From: Phytohabitans aurantiacus
GTDB taxonomy: Bacteria; Actinomycetota; Actinomycetes; Mycobacteriales; Micromonosporaceae
Direction: 5' to 3'
DNA: 64,000 nt
NCBI RefSeq assembly: GCF_027923225.1
Contig: NZ_BSDI01000017.1
Location: 62,001 to 126,000, forward strand
This document shows, piece after piece, positions 15,425 to 23,463 of the stretch. Below the pieces are notes generated by a model. That model made no database searches and was not told the origin of the DNA. It was given only the letters and a program-made list of their open reading frames with translations. The translations under genes were made by a program, and so were the position numbers. Position 1 is the first letter of the stretch, and each line of letters begins with the position of its first letter.

Positions 15425-16132
15425 TTAGACCTTCAGCTGGGCGGTCAGCAGCGCGGGGGCCTCGGCCAGCGAAGGGCCGTACCAGGTGAGGTGCCGTCCA
15501 GAGACAAGCGCGCAGGGTATGCCCGGGAACGATTCCGGGCCGTCGTCCGCGGTGAAAAGGTAGGGCTCGTCGGGCAGCACCACCAGCTCCGGCCGCCGGT
15601 CGCGGATTTCATGGAGGGTGGGCCGCGGGTATCGGTCGGGGTGGTCGGCGTACAGGTTGGTCACGCCGAGCCGCCGCAGCATGTCGGTCGCGAACGTGCC
15701 GCCGCCGACCACCACCCACGGCTTGCGCCACACCGGCACCACCGCCCGGCGCGGCGGGCCGGGCCTGACGGCGGCCCACGCACGCCGGGCCTCGGTCAGC
15801 CAGCCCGGTTCGCCGGCCGCGCCAAGCACGGCCAGCATGTGCGCCAGCTCGGTCATCGCCTCCTCGACGGTCCGCGGAAAGGTGACGTGCACACCGATCC
15901 CCGCCGCCCGCAGCGCGTCCGCGTCCTCGACCCGGTTCTCCTCCATGTTCAGCAGCACCAGATCGGGCCGCAGCGCCCGCACCCGATCGAGATCGGGGTA
16001 CTTGCTCCCGCCCACCCGTGCCACGTCCAGTCCGGCCGGATGCGTGCAGTAGTCGGTCGCCCCGACCAGCACCTCCGGCACACTGGCGGCTACCGCCTCG
16101 GTCAGCGACGGCACCAGCGACACGACCCGCAT
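15425..16132 (-). CDS. Helical-backbone metal-chelate receptor (BtuF/FecB fold), no signal peptide
   Basis: This 235-residue protein has the class III periplasmic binding fold that binds cobalamin or siderophores: N-terminal lobe MRVVSLVPSLTEAVAA, then YCTHPAGLDVARVGGSKYPD. A helix links it to a C-terminal lobe with RPELVVLPDEPYLF. It lacks a signal peptide or lipobox, unlike true uptake receptors, and no permease or ATPase is adjacent. A group of such soluble cobalamin-binding-like proteins is known in actinobacteria without a defined role. Start ATG 16132 has only a weak ribosome site. The ArsR-like gene upstream on the same strand is 61 bases away. Confidence 0.8.
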   Translation of the reverse strand: MRVVSLVPSLTEAVAASVPEVLVGATDYCTHPAGLDVARVGGSKYPDLDRVRALRPDLVLLNMEENRVEDADALRAAGIGVHVTFPRTVEEAMTELAHMLAVLGAAGEPGWLTEARRAWAAVRPGPPRRAVVPVWRKPWVVVGGGTFATDMLRRLGVTNLYADHPDRYPRPTLHEIRDRRPELVVLPDEPYLFTADDGPESFPGIPCALVSGRHLTWYGPSLAEAPALLTAQLKV

Positions 16133-16193
16133 TCGGCCATCGTCGCACCGCGGGTACGGCCGGCGTCTTGCCGCCCAGCAGACGAGGGCGCGA

Positions 16194-17177
16194 TCACCGA
16201 CCTCGTCTCGGTTGGCCTGGTCTGGGGGCCACCAGTTGGTCGGCGAGGGCGGAGCGGCGGTAGAGCACCGAGCGGCCGTGTCGGGCGCTGACCAGGAGTC
16301 CGCCGTCGCGTAGGGCGCGCAGGTGTTGGTTGACGGCCGTGGTGGTGACGCCGAGGCGTGCGGCCAGTTCGGTGGAGGAGGCGGGTGTCTCGAGGTGGAC
16401 GAGTAGGCCGGCGCGCGTGGCGCCGATGATCGCGGCGAGGGCGTCGGGCGCGGGCAGCGGCTGGGGTTCCCACAGGGTGGCGAGGCCGCGGGCGGCGTAC
16501 AGGATCATCGGTGGCTCGGCGGCCGAGATGGGCGTCGACGCGTTGGTGGTCCACAGGGTGGGCACGAGGGTCAGCCCGCCGGTGGTCGGGCGGGCGTAGT
16601 CCAGTTTGGAGCGCAGGCGCACCTCGACCACGTTGTCGACCAGCCGCACCGTGGGTGACAGGTCGGCGAACATCGCCGCGAGCCCGCGCTGGGCGATTTG
16701 CCGTCCGCGGTACGTGACGTCGCCTTCGAGTAGCGCCCGCATCCGTGGCCAGTGCGGCTCGAAGCAGCGCTGCCAGTAGCCGGTGAGCGCGTCGACGACG
16801 CGGGTGAGCACCCGGGGTGCGGATCCGCGCAGTGGCCGGGGGAGCGGGCCGGCGCCGTGTACGGCGCGCAGGTCGCCGCGCACGGTCGCCGGCTCGGTCC
16901 GGGCCAGCCGGGCCAGCTCGTCGTCGATGCGGGTCAGCGGCGAGTACGGGCGTGGGTTGAGGAAGTCGGGGGTCCACAGCCGGTCGTTGGTCAGCGCGGA
17001 GAGCGTGGCCTCGTCGAGGTCGGCGCGCGTCTCGTCCAGGGCGTGCAGCCAGCGCAGGTGCAGCGGAAAGCGGCCGGGGTCGCGCCAGGCGCGCAGTGAC
17101 AGCACGAGTTCGTTGAGCGGGGATACCGCGAACCGCACGTCGGCCAGGTCCATGCCGACCAGCTCGTACCGGACCAT
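16194..17177 (-). CDS. DUF5937/ArsR-type winged-helix regulator
   Basis: In this 327-residue protein the DNA-binding part is at the C-terminus (about residues 245-310): TPASSTELAARLGVTTTAVN, then QHLRALRDGGLLVSARHGRS, the typical ArsR recognition helix and wing. The N-terminal 240 residues match the actinobacterial DUF5937 arrangement (VRYELVGMDLADVRFAVSPL), presumably a sensor. It is divergent from an MFS transporter 51 bases away and is the obvious candidate to regulate it. No metal-binding cysteine pair is visible in the winged helix, so metal sensing is unlikely. Confidence 0.85.
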   Translation of the reverse strand: MVRYELVGMDLADVRFAVSPLNELVLSLRAWRDPGRFPLHLRWLHALDETRADLDEATLSALTNDRLWTPDFLNPRPYSPLTRIDDELARLARTEPATVRGDLRAVHGAGPLPRPLRGSAPRVLTRVVDALTGYWQRCFEPHWPRMRALLEGDVTYRGRQIAQRGLAAMFADLSPTVRLVDNVVEVRLRSKLDYARPTTGGLTLVPTLWTTNASTPISAAEPPMILYAARGLATLWEPQPLPAPDALAAIIGATRAGLLVHLETPASSTELAARLGVTTTAVNQHLRALRDGGLLVSARHGRSVLYRRSALADQLVAPRPGQPRRGR

Positions 17178-17228
17178 GAAGAGTAACGCTACATCGTTGG
17201 TGGCCTGGCGCGGTCTCCTGCGAGAACT

Positions 17229-18455
17229 GTGGGCGTGCTTATTGTCGCGAGCCGTTCCACCGTGCGGCGCACGCTGCTGCCGGACGACCCGGTTGCCCGG
17301 GCGCTGACCTGGTCGACCATGTCATCCGCCCTGTCCAGGGGTGTGTTCTTCAGCGTCAGCGTGCTGTTCTTCACCCGGGTCGCCGGGCTCACCCCGACCA
17401 CTGTCGGTTTCGGGCTCACGATCGCCGGCGCCGCGGCGGTCGCCGCGTCGCTGGGCGCGGGCTACCTGGCCGGCCTGGTCGGCGCCCGGCGGGTCCTGCT
17501 GTTCAGCACCGCCGGGCAAGGGCTGGCGCTGCTCGCGTACCTCGTCGTGAGCTCACCGACCACCTTCGTCGGTGTCGCGTGCGCGGCGGTGGGCCAGCAG
17601 GCCATGCAGCGTACGGCGCTGAACACGATGATCGCCCAGAGCTTCACCGGACCGGAACGGGTCGAGGTGCGCGCCCGCCTCCGCGTGGTCATGAACTGCT
17701 TCATCGGCGCCGGTACGGCCCTGGCGGCGGTGGTTCTGGCGATCGGCACGAGGCCGGCGTACCTGCTGGCGATGGCGTCGACGGCGGCGCTGCTGTTCGT
17801 CTCGGCGCTGTCCGTGCGCCGGGTCACCACGCCCGGCCCGTCCGGCCCGCCGCGGGTGACGCATCGACGCCGCTCCCCGCTGAGCGACCGCACCTATCTC
17901 GCCGCCACCGCGCTGAACGCGGTGATGACCATGCAGTTCGGCATGCTGACGGTGGGCGTACCCTTGTGGATCGCCGGATGGACGACGGCGCCGGCGGTCA
18001 CCGTCGCGGTTCTGCTGGCCCTCAACACCGTGATCGTGTCTCTGCTCCAGGTCTGGGCGGCGCGTGGCGCCCGCGACCTCCCGGCGGCCGGGCGGTCCGT
18101 GGCCGGAGCCGGTGCGTTGCTGGCCGTCGCCTGCGGGTTGTACGCGGCGGCCACCTACGGCGGCGTCGCGATGGTCGTGGTGGTGCTGGCGCTCGCGACC
18201 GTGGCGCACAGCCTCGCCGAGGTCGTCTCCGAGGCCGGCAGCTGGACGCTGGCCTTCGAGCTCGCCGACCCGGACAACGCCGGCGCATACCAGGGGGTCA
18301 GCCAGACCGGCGCAGCCCTTGGGTCGATGCTCGCGCCGCTGGTCGTCACCGCCACCGCCATCGAGCACGGCCGGGTCGGGTGGGTCGTGCTCGCCGCGCT
18401 CTTCCTCGCGGCGGGACTGTCCACAAGGGAACTCGCTCGGCGGCAGGCCACATAA
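17229..18455 (+). CDS. MFS transporter
   Basis: This 408-residue membrane protein is predicted to have 12 helices and resembles actinobacterial MFS drug or metabolite exporters. The motif-A-like loop after helix 2 reads GYLAGLVGARRVLLF, and the C-terminal half begins near residue 218 (RTYLAATALNAVMTMQFGML). GTG 17229 was chosen because the frame opens here; its ribosome site is weak (GCGAGAAC). It is divergent from the DUF5937/ArsR regulator, a standard regulator-transporter pair, and converges on the aldo/keto reductase 23 bases past its stop. Substrate unknown. Confidence 0.87.
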   Translation: MGVLIVASRSTVRRTLLPDDPVARALTWSTMSSALSRGVFFSVSVLFFTRVAGLTPTTVGFGLTIAGAAAVAASLGAGYLAGLVGARRVLLFSTAGQGLALLAYLVVSSPTTFVGVACAAVGQQAMQRTALNTMIAQSFTGPERVEVRARLRVVMNCFIGAGTALAAVVLAIGTRPAYLLAMASTAALLFVSALSVRRVTTPGPSGPPRVTHRRRSPLSDRTYLAATALNAVMTMQFGMLTVGVPLWIAGWTTAPAVTVAVLLALNTVIVSLLQVWAARGARDLPAAGRSVAGAGALLAVACGLYAAATYGGVAMVVVVLALATVAHSLAEVVSEAGSWTLAFELADPDNAGAYQGVSQTGAALGSMLAPLVVTATAIEHGRVGWVVLAALFLAAGLSTRELARRQAT

Positions 18456-18477
18456 TGAGGGTGGCTCTCCCGTCGCT

Positions 18478-19497
18478 TCATGATCGAGTTCTGTCAGAGC
18501 GAGGATCTCGCCGCGTCGTCGTGGTGGGCTGTGAGTGGCCGTACGGTGCGCGAGGGCGATACGAGGCTTCCAGCGTAGCTGTGTCCTCGTTGCTGAGGGT
18601 CAGGTCGACGGCGGCGAGGGCGTCGTCGAGGTGGTGGGGTCTGGTCACGCCGATGATGGGCGCGCTCACCGGTGTCTTGCCCAGCAGCCAGGCCAGCGCG
18701 ATCTGGGCGGGCGGCCTGGTGTGTCTGGCGGCGACCGTGCGCAACGCGTCGATGATGTCGGTGTCGTTGTCGTCGACGCGCTGCGATCCGTCGGCCCGTT
18801 CGGCGATCGCGCGAGGTGTGTCGCGTGGACCGCCGGCGAGCAGCCCTCGGGCCAGGGGGCTGTACGGCAGGACGCCGACGCCCTGGTCGGCGCAGAAGGG
18901 GATCATCTCCCTCTCCTCCTCGCGGTAGGCGAGGTTGTAGTGGGTCTGCATCGAGGCGAATCGGGTCCAGCCGCCCGCTTGTGCGGTGTACTGGGCCTTC
19001 GCGAACTGCCAGGTATACATCAGTGACGCGCCGAGGTAGCGCACCTTTCCCGCCCGGACGACGTCGTGCAGTGCCGCCATGGTCTCCTCGATCGGTGTCT
19101 CGGGATCCCACCGGTGGATCTGGTAAAGGTCGATGTAGTCGGTGCCCAGCCGCCGTAGCGAGGCGTCGACGGAGTCCATGATGTGTTTGCGGGACAGGCC
19201 GCGGTCGTTGGGACCCGGCCCCATCGGGAAGAAGAGTTTGGTCGCGAGCACGTAGTCGCTGCGCCGGGCGAACAGTTTGTCGAGCAACCGCCCGGTGACC
19301 TGTTCGCTCACGCCGCCGGAGTACATGTCGGCGGTGTCGAAGAAGGTCACGCCGGCGTCGACGGCGTGCCGGACGATCGGTTCGGCGGCGTCTTCGGACA
19401 GAAACCACGGCTCGGCGGCTGGATTGCCGAAGCTCATCATGCCCAGGCCTATGCGTGACACCTTCAGACCGGACGAGCCGAGCCGGACGTACCGCAT
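18478..19497 (-). CDS. Aldo/keto reductase
   Basis: This 339-residue NADPH-dependent reductase has the TIM-barrel AKR fold. The catalytic tetrad is visible: Asp54 and Tyr59 (DTADMY), Lys87 (ATKLF) and His128 (QIHRW). The C-terminal nucleotide site (APIIGVTRPHHLDDAL) matches the YajO/YghZ-like subgroup, which acts on aldehydes and methylglyoxal-type compounds. ATG 19497 follows GAGAGGAAACACA. Its start lies inside the last 34 bases of the EamA gene, so the two are cotranscribed. A role in detoxifying a carbonyl metabolite exported by EamA would fit, but is speculation. Confidence 0.92.
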   Translation of the reverse strand: MRYVRLGSSGLKVSRIGLGMMSFGNPAAEPWFLSEDAAEPIVRHAVDAGVTFFDTADMYSGGVSEQVTGRLLDKLFARRSDYVLATKLFFPMGPGPNDRGLSRKHIMDSVDASLRRLGTDYIDLYQIHRWDPETPIEETMAALHDVVRAGKVRYLGASLMYTWQFAKAQYTAQAGGWTRFASMQTHYNLAYREEEREMIPFCADQGVGVLPYSPLARGLLAGGPRDTPRAIAERADGSQRVDDNDTDIIDALRTVAARHTRPPAQIALAWLLGKTPVSAPIIGVTRPHHLDDALAAVDLTLSNEDTATLEASYRPRAPYGHSQPTTTTRRDPRSDRTRS

Positions 19498-20429
19498 TGT
19501 GTTTCCTCTCGATCGGTGTTGATGGACGGCTGTTGGTGGATCGCGACCGCGGCGGTAACCAGAGCCACGCCGAGCAGGTCATGGACCGTCGGCGGTTGGG
19601 CGAGTAGGAGCAGGCCGATGACCGTGGCGGAGGCCGGCAGGATGCTCAGCATCAACGCGAATGTCGCGCGGCGCAGCCGGGCCATGGCGAGTTGGTCGGT
19701 CACGTACGGGATGACCGAGGAGCAGACGCCTACCGCGACACCGGCCAGCAGCCAGTCGGGGTGGTCGAAGGCGGGCGCCGCGCCGGACAGGCATAGCGGC
19801 GTGGTCACGATCGCCGCTATCAGCATGGCAACACCGAGCTGGTCGACGCCGTCCCACCGGGAGCCGTCGCGCGGTCCGGTGTTGGCGACCCGGTGGCCGA
19901 GGGTCACGTAGAGCATGAACAGCGCGCAGTTCGCGAAGGCGAACCCGAACCCGAGTGGCGCGCCCGCCAGCCGGATGTCGGTGAGCGTAAACACGCCGGC
20001 CACCGCGAGCCCAAGCGCGAGTGTGTTACGCGCGCTTCTGAGCCCGGCGGCGGCCAGGACGATGACACCGAGGAACTCGATCGAGCCGACCGTGGCCAGT
20101 GGTAGCCGGGCGATCGCCAGGTAGAACGTCGTGTTCATCGCCGCCAGCACCACGCCCAGCGCCAGTAGGACCCGGTGTTGCGTGGCGGTCAACCGTCGCA
20201 GCAGGCGCCATGGGCGGCGCCACACCGCGAACACCAGGGCTGCGCTGGTGATCCTGAGCCAGGTAACCCCGAACACATCCAGCCGGGCGAACAGCAGCAC
20301 GGCGCACGCCGGGCCGAGGTAGTGGAAGACGGCACTGACCGCGATGAACGCCGGCGCCGCCAGCCCGGCCGGAAAGCCGGACGGGCTCGCCGACGAGCTT
20401 CGCCCGCCTGCCGCCGCCGGTTCTTTCAC
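19464..20429 (-). CDS. EamA (DMT-family) exporter
   Basis: This protein has about 321 residues and ten helices, arranged as two EamA repeats of five (about residues 25-150 and 165-300). It belongs with RhtA/YdcZ-type drug and metabolite transporters, which export amino acids or related compounds. I chose GTG 20429 with GGAAG upstream; the frame opens at TTG 20444. It is divergent from an Lrp-type regulator across about 60 bases. Lrp-controlled EamA exporters commonly handle amino acids. It overlaps the aldo/keto reductase start. Confidence 0.87.
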   Translation of the reverse strand: MKEPAAAGGRSSSASPSGFPAGLAAPAFIAVSAVFHYLGPACAVLLFARLDVFGVTWLRITSAALVFAVWRRPWRLLRRLTATQHRVLLALGVVLAAMNTTFYLAIARLPLATVGSIEFLGVIVLAAAGLRSARNTLALGLAVAGVFTLTDIRLAGAPLGFGFAFANCALFMLYVTLGHRVANTGPRDGSRWDGVDQLGVAMLIAAIVTTPLCLSGAAPAFDHPDWLLAGVAVGVCSSVIPYVTDQLAMARLRRATFALMLSILPASATVIGLLLLAQPPTVHDLLGVALVTAAVAIHQQPSINTDREETQCGTSGSARPV

Positions 20430-20491
20430 CCGAGTATCTTCCAAAGCGGGGAGCGGACCGTGAAGGGCAAACTGAAGGCTGGAGGCGTGAT

Positions 20492-20992
20492 TTGCCTAGA
20501 GAGTCAAGGCCAGAAGGTGCAAATTCCTTGGACGGCCGGGCGAGGCTCCTGGACGCCGTCAACATGCGTGTGTTGTCCGAGTTGCAGGCCAATCCGCGCA
20601 TGTCGATGTCGGAGCTGGCCCGCCGCGTCGGCATGTCCGCGCCGGCGGTCACGGAACGGGTACAGCGGCTGGAGACCACAGGCGTGATCGTCGGGTATCG
20701 GATGGACATCGACCCCGCCGCGCTCAACATGCCGGTAGCCGCTCTGCTACGCATCCGGCCAGGCCCCGGCCAGCTTCCCGCGATCGCTCGGGCCGCACGC
20801 GAAACGGCGCAGGTCGTCGAGTGCTATCGGATCACCGGAGAGGACTGCTTCCTCCTCAAGATTCACGCACCGTCCATCGGCGAACTCGAAGAAATCCTCG
20901 ACCGGTTCCTCCTCCTCGGACAGACCACCACCTCCATCGTGGTCTCCACGCCCGTACCCGCTCGGCCGCTGCCTACCGCAGCGCCTGAATAA
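20492..20992 (+). CDS. Lrp/AsnC-family regulator
   Basis: This 166-residue protein has an N-terminal helix-turn-helix (SMSELARRVGMSAPAVTERV, about residues 38-57), then the linker IVGYRMDIDP and a C-terminal RAM ligand-binding domain (VVECYRITGEDCFLLKIHAP). Start TTG 20492 is backed by a perfect GGAGG six bases upstream. It is divergent from the EamA exporter, which it probably controls in response to an amino acid. Family members form octamers of dimers. Confidence 0.92.
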   Translation: MPRESRPEGANSLDGRARLLDAVNMRVLSELQANPRMSMSELARRVGMSAPAVTERVQRLETTGVIVGYRMDIDPAALNMPVAALLRIRPGPGQLPAIARAARETAQVVECYRITGEDCFLLKIHAPSIGELEEILDRFLLLGQTTTSIVVSTPVPARPLPTAAPE

Positions 20993-21057
20993 CGCGCCCC
21001 GGCCACGCGACGCCGTTGCGGTCCGCCGTCGCGTCATGGGATGTCTTTATGGTCGGT

Positions 21058-21129
21058 CCAGCAGCCCGCGTCTAGACGCGGCCGGGAAACATGCCTTTCA
21101 CAAGGCGTTTCCTTGACGACGGCTGCTGG
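21058..21129 (+). other. Structured intergenic element, possible RNA
   Basis: CCAGCAGCC (21058-21066) pairs with GGCTGCTGG (21121-21129). Inside lie the self-complementary CCGCGTCTAGACGCGG (21066-21081) and a hairpin GGAAAC at GCCTT tcac AAGGC GTTTCC (21085-21112). Three nested stems in 72 bases, in a gene-free interval between Lrp and the sigma gene, suggest either a terminator complex for Lrp or a small RNA. No known family is recognised. Confidence 0.45.
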
Positions 21130-21228
21130 TCGGCTCTCGCCCAGGTCGCAGGGGTTTTCGAGACATGGGATTACCTGCTACGGTCTGGCTCCGCGTAGAC
21201 CACCCGCATGATCCGCTGACCTTCCAGC

Positions 21229-21330
21229 GGAATTTCTGCGATGCTGCCCGCCCGGATGCATCTCCTATGTCAGGGAGCAACGAGATGCCGACGGCGCCGG
21301 CGCGAAAGGTTGATACAGATGTACCAAGAG
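21229..21330 (+). promoter_or_regulatory. Leader element copy A (before the ECF sigma fusion gene)
   Basis: From GGAATTTCTGCGATG (21229-21243) to ATGTAC at the start codon (21319-21324), this segment is about 80 percent identical, without gaps, to the one before the xyloglucanase gene (23330-23424). Shared parts are a possible ECF promoter (GGAATTT, 17 bases, CGGATG), a stem GCATCTC (21258-21264) / GAGATGC (21282-21288), and GAAAGG as ribosome site. Similarity stops abruptly upstream of GGAA. This suggests a shared sigma factor, a shared RNA control or both. Confidence 0.7.
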
Positions 21331-23094
21331 GTCAGGTTCGATCCGGCGATCGTGGACGCGGCAATCGCCGGGGACCAGCGGGTCTTAGATGACCTTGTAG
21401 CGGGATGTCTGCCGTTGGTTTACAACATCGTCGGCCGCGCGATGAGCGGGCACCCGGATGTCGACGATGTCGTGCAGGAGACCATGCTGCAGGCGGTGCG
21501 CGGGCTGCCCAGCCTGCGCGACCCGCAACGGTTCCGGCCATGGCTGGTGACGATCGCGATCCAGCAGATGCGCGGGCGTTGGCGGACCAACAGCCGTTCG
21601 GTGCCGCGCGCCAATCTGGACGTGGACGTCACCGACCCCGGGGCCGACTTCGTGGACCTGACCATCGCCAAGCTCGGCCTGCAGGGCCAGCGCCGGGAGG
21701 TCGCCGAGGCGACCCGGTGGCTCGACGACGACGACCGTCACCTGCTGTCCCTGTGGTGGCTGGAGGCCGTCGGTGAGCTGACCCGCACGGAGCTGGCGGT
21801 CGCACTGGAACTGACACCACACCAGGCGACCGTGCGGGTACAGCGGATGAGGCAGCAGTTGGACGCGGCCCGCGCGATCGTGCGGGCGCTGCGCGCATCG
21901 CCGCGGTGCGGACAGCTTGCCCATCTGGCTCGCGGATGGGACGGCCTGCCCTCGACGTTGTGGCGCAAGCGGTTCGCCCGTCATACCCGCGAGTGCGACA
22001 GCTGTGCCGATGGTTGGACCGATCTCGTGCCGGCCGACCGGCTGCTGGTCGGGTTGTCCCTGGTCCCGCTGCCGGTAGTGTTCAGCCTGCCCGCGTTGCA
22101 GGCTGCCACCGAGGCGTTGACTCATGCCGGTAGCGGCCATTTGTCTGGTTGGTTGGCCAAGCTCGGATCGGCGCTGTCCGCGAAGCCGGCGGTGGCTGCG
22201 GTGGCCGCCACGGTGGTGCTCGGCGGTGGCACGGCCGCGGCGTACGGGGCCGGGGCGTTCGAGGCGCCGCCGGCGGCCACGGCATCGACGTCGTTCACCG
22301 TGCCGACGGCGTCTGCGGTTCCGGGGTCGGCGCGACCGACCGCCAGCCCGAGCGCGGCCACGTCGCCATCCTCCTCGCCGGCCAGCCCGAAACCCACCGC
22401 GTCGCCGACGGCGTTGCCTTCCGGCCGGTTCCGGTTGCTGCCGCCCGGCGCCAAGCTGCCATCGGGTGCACAGTGCGCCACCGTGGTGCGAGCCAAAGCT
22501 ATCCGCGAGAACAAGGCGGCCAACGCCACGGCCAACAAGACCATGGGGCACACCGTGCCGGGCGCCAGCGCCCCGCTGACCCGCGTCGACGGCAGGTTCA
22601 CCGGCACCACCGAACAGATCCTGCGCTGGACGGCCTGCAAGTGGGGTGTCGACGAGGACATGGTCAAGGCGCAGGCCGCTATCGAGAGCTGGTGGCATAT
22701 GAGCAACAAGGGCGACTGGGGCACCGACGCCTCGCGCTGTCCGGCCGACCACGGTCTCGGGGTGGACGGCACCCCGGGCAAGTGCCCGGAAAGCTTCGGG
22801 ATGATGCAGGTCCGCTACCCCTACAACACGTCGGCGTTCCCGGGCGTCGAGAAGTCCACGGCCATGAACCTCGATTACGGGTACGCCGTCTGGCGCAGCT
22901 GCTTCGAGGGCAAGATGACCTGGCTCAACACGGTCGAGCGCGGATCCCAGTACAAGGCGGGGGATGCGTGGGGCTGCATGGGCGTGCACTTCTCCGGGCG
23001 CTGGCACACCGACGCCGCCGAGGGGTACATCAACCGGGTCAAGGACTACCTGGCCCAGCGGATATGGACCACTCGCAACTTCCAGCAGCCCTGA
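21319..23094 (+). CDS. Membrane-anchored ECF sigma factor with extracytoplasmic transglycosylase-like domain
   Basis: This 591-residue fusion has four parts. Residues 10-90 resemble sigma region 2 (DDVVQETMLQAVRGLPSLRD). Residues 125-190 resemble region 4 with a helix-turn-helix (LTRTELAVALELTPHQATVR). A zinc-binding anti-sigma-like motif HTRECDSC (His222, Cys226, Cys229) follows, with a membrane helix at about 290-312. After a Ser/Pro/Thr-rich linker (315-368), a C-terminal domain (about 430-580) carries AAIESWWH (candidate catalytic Glu456) and ESFGMMQV, as in SLT/lysozyme-like enzymes. A tethered sigma factor could thus be coupled to wall or polysaccharide sensing. ATG 21319 lies in the conserved leader; the frame opens 78 bases earlier. 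Confidence 0.82.
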   Translation: MYQEVRFDPAIVDAAIAGDQRVLDDLVAGCLPLVYNIVGRAMSGHPDVDDVVQETMLQAVRGLPSLRDPQRFRPWLVTIAIQQMRGRWRTNSRSVPRANLDVDVTDPGADFVDLTIAKLGLQGQRREVAEATRWLDDDDRHLLSLWWLEAVGELTRTELAVALELTPHQATVRVQRMRQQLDAARAIVRALRASPRCGQLAHLARGWDGLPSTLWRKRFARHTRECDSCADGWTDLVPADRLLVGLSLVPLPVVFSLPALQAATEALTHAGSGHLSGWLAKLGSALSAKPAVAAVAATVVLGGGTAAAYGAGAFEAPPAATASTSFTVPTASAVPGSARPTASPSAATSPSSSPASPKPTASPTALPSGRFRLLPPGAKLPSGAQCATVVRAKAIRENKAANATANKTMGHTVPGASAPLTRVDGRFTGTTEQILRWTACKWGVDEDMVKAQAAIESWWHMSNKGDWGTDASRCPADHGLGVDGTPGKCPESFGMMQVRYPYNTSAFPGVEKSTAMNLDYGYAVWRSCFEGKMTWLNTVERGSQYKAGDAWGCMGVHFSGRWHTDAAEGYINRVKDYLAQRIWTTRNFQQP

Positions 23095-23095
23095 T

Positions 23096-23130
23096 CGCGG
23101 AAACCGCGAACGGTTCTCCCCTGGAGAACT
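23096..23130 (+). terminator. Two small hairpins after the sigma fusion gene
   Basis: TCGCGG aaa CCGCGA (about 23096-23110) and GTTCTC ccctg GAGAAC (about 23113-23129) follow the TGA directly. Each is short, but together they could end the transcript. The rest of the 365-base gap holds no recognisable gene until the leader at 23330. Confidence 0.4.
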
Positions 23131-23329
23131 ACATGACCAACGCCCCTGCCCATCGAGGTCCCCACTTTCGGCCTCGACGTCGGTGGCTCCGTCGACGGCT
23201 CGAACCGACGTGCCGGCCCGCACGACGCGGTCGTCCTGGGAGGACTGACCCGTAGGTCGACAGGGTCGTCGCTCACGCTCGGCCCTCGACCAACCGAACA
23301 CCACGGGAAGATCCTCAACATCATTTTGT

Positions 23330-23424
23330 GGAGTTTCTGCGATGTTGCCTGCCCGGGTGCATCTCCTACATCAGAGGGCATCGAGATGCCGAGGTAGTGG
23401 CGTGAAAGGTCGATACAGATGTAC
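23330..23424 (+). promoter_or_regulatory. Leader element copy B (before the GH74 gene)
   Basis: This is the counterpart of 21229-21330: GGAGTTTCTGCGATG, then stem GCATCTC (23359-23365) / GAGATGC (23383-23389), GTGAAAGG, and GATACAGATGTAC ending in ATGTAC (23419-23424). Compared with copy A, differences cluster in the loop and between the stem and the ribosome site, as expected of a structured RNA. It is followed by a 14-codon leader frame. Confidence 0.7.
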
Positions 23425-23463
23425 TCAGGGGAACAGTTCGCCACAGCGGAGGCTGGTGAATGA
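23419..23463 (+). CDS. 14-residue leader peptide coupled to the GH74 gene
   Basis: ATG 23419 occupies the same place in leader B as the sigma start codon in leader A and is preceded by GTGAAAGG. It encodes MYSGEQFATAEAGE and stops at TGA 23461-23463, overlapping the GH74 start ATG 23460 as ATGA. Translation of the peptide would therefore deliver ribosomes to the enzyme gene. The copied start site supports real translation; there is no direct proof. Confidence 0.5.
   Translation: MYSGEQFATAEAGE

Noticed and set aside
21229..21330. Leader A/B as a cyclic di-AMP (ydaO-type) riboswitch, common before actinobacterial wall hydrolases
   Set aside because: The conserved GGGGAACC and GGGGUGAA blocks of that class are absent, and the stem arrangement differs.
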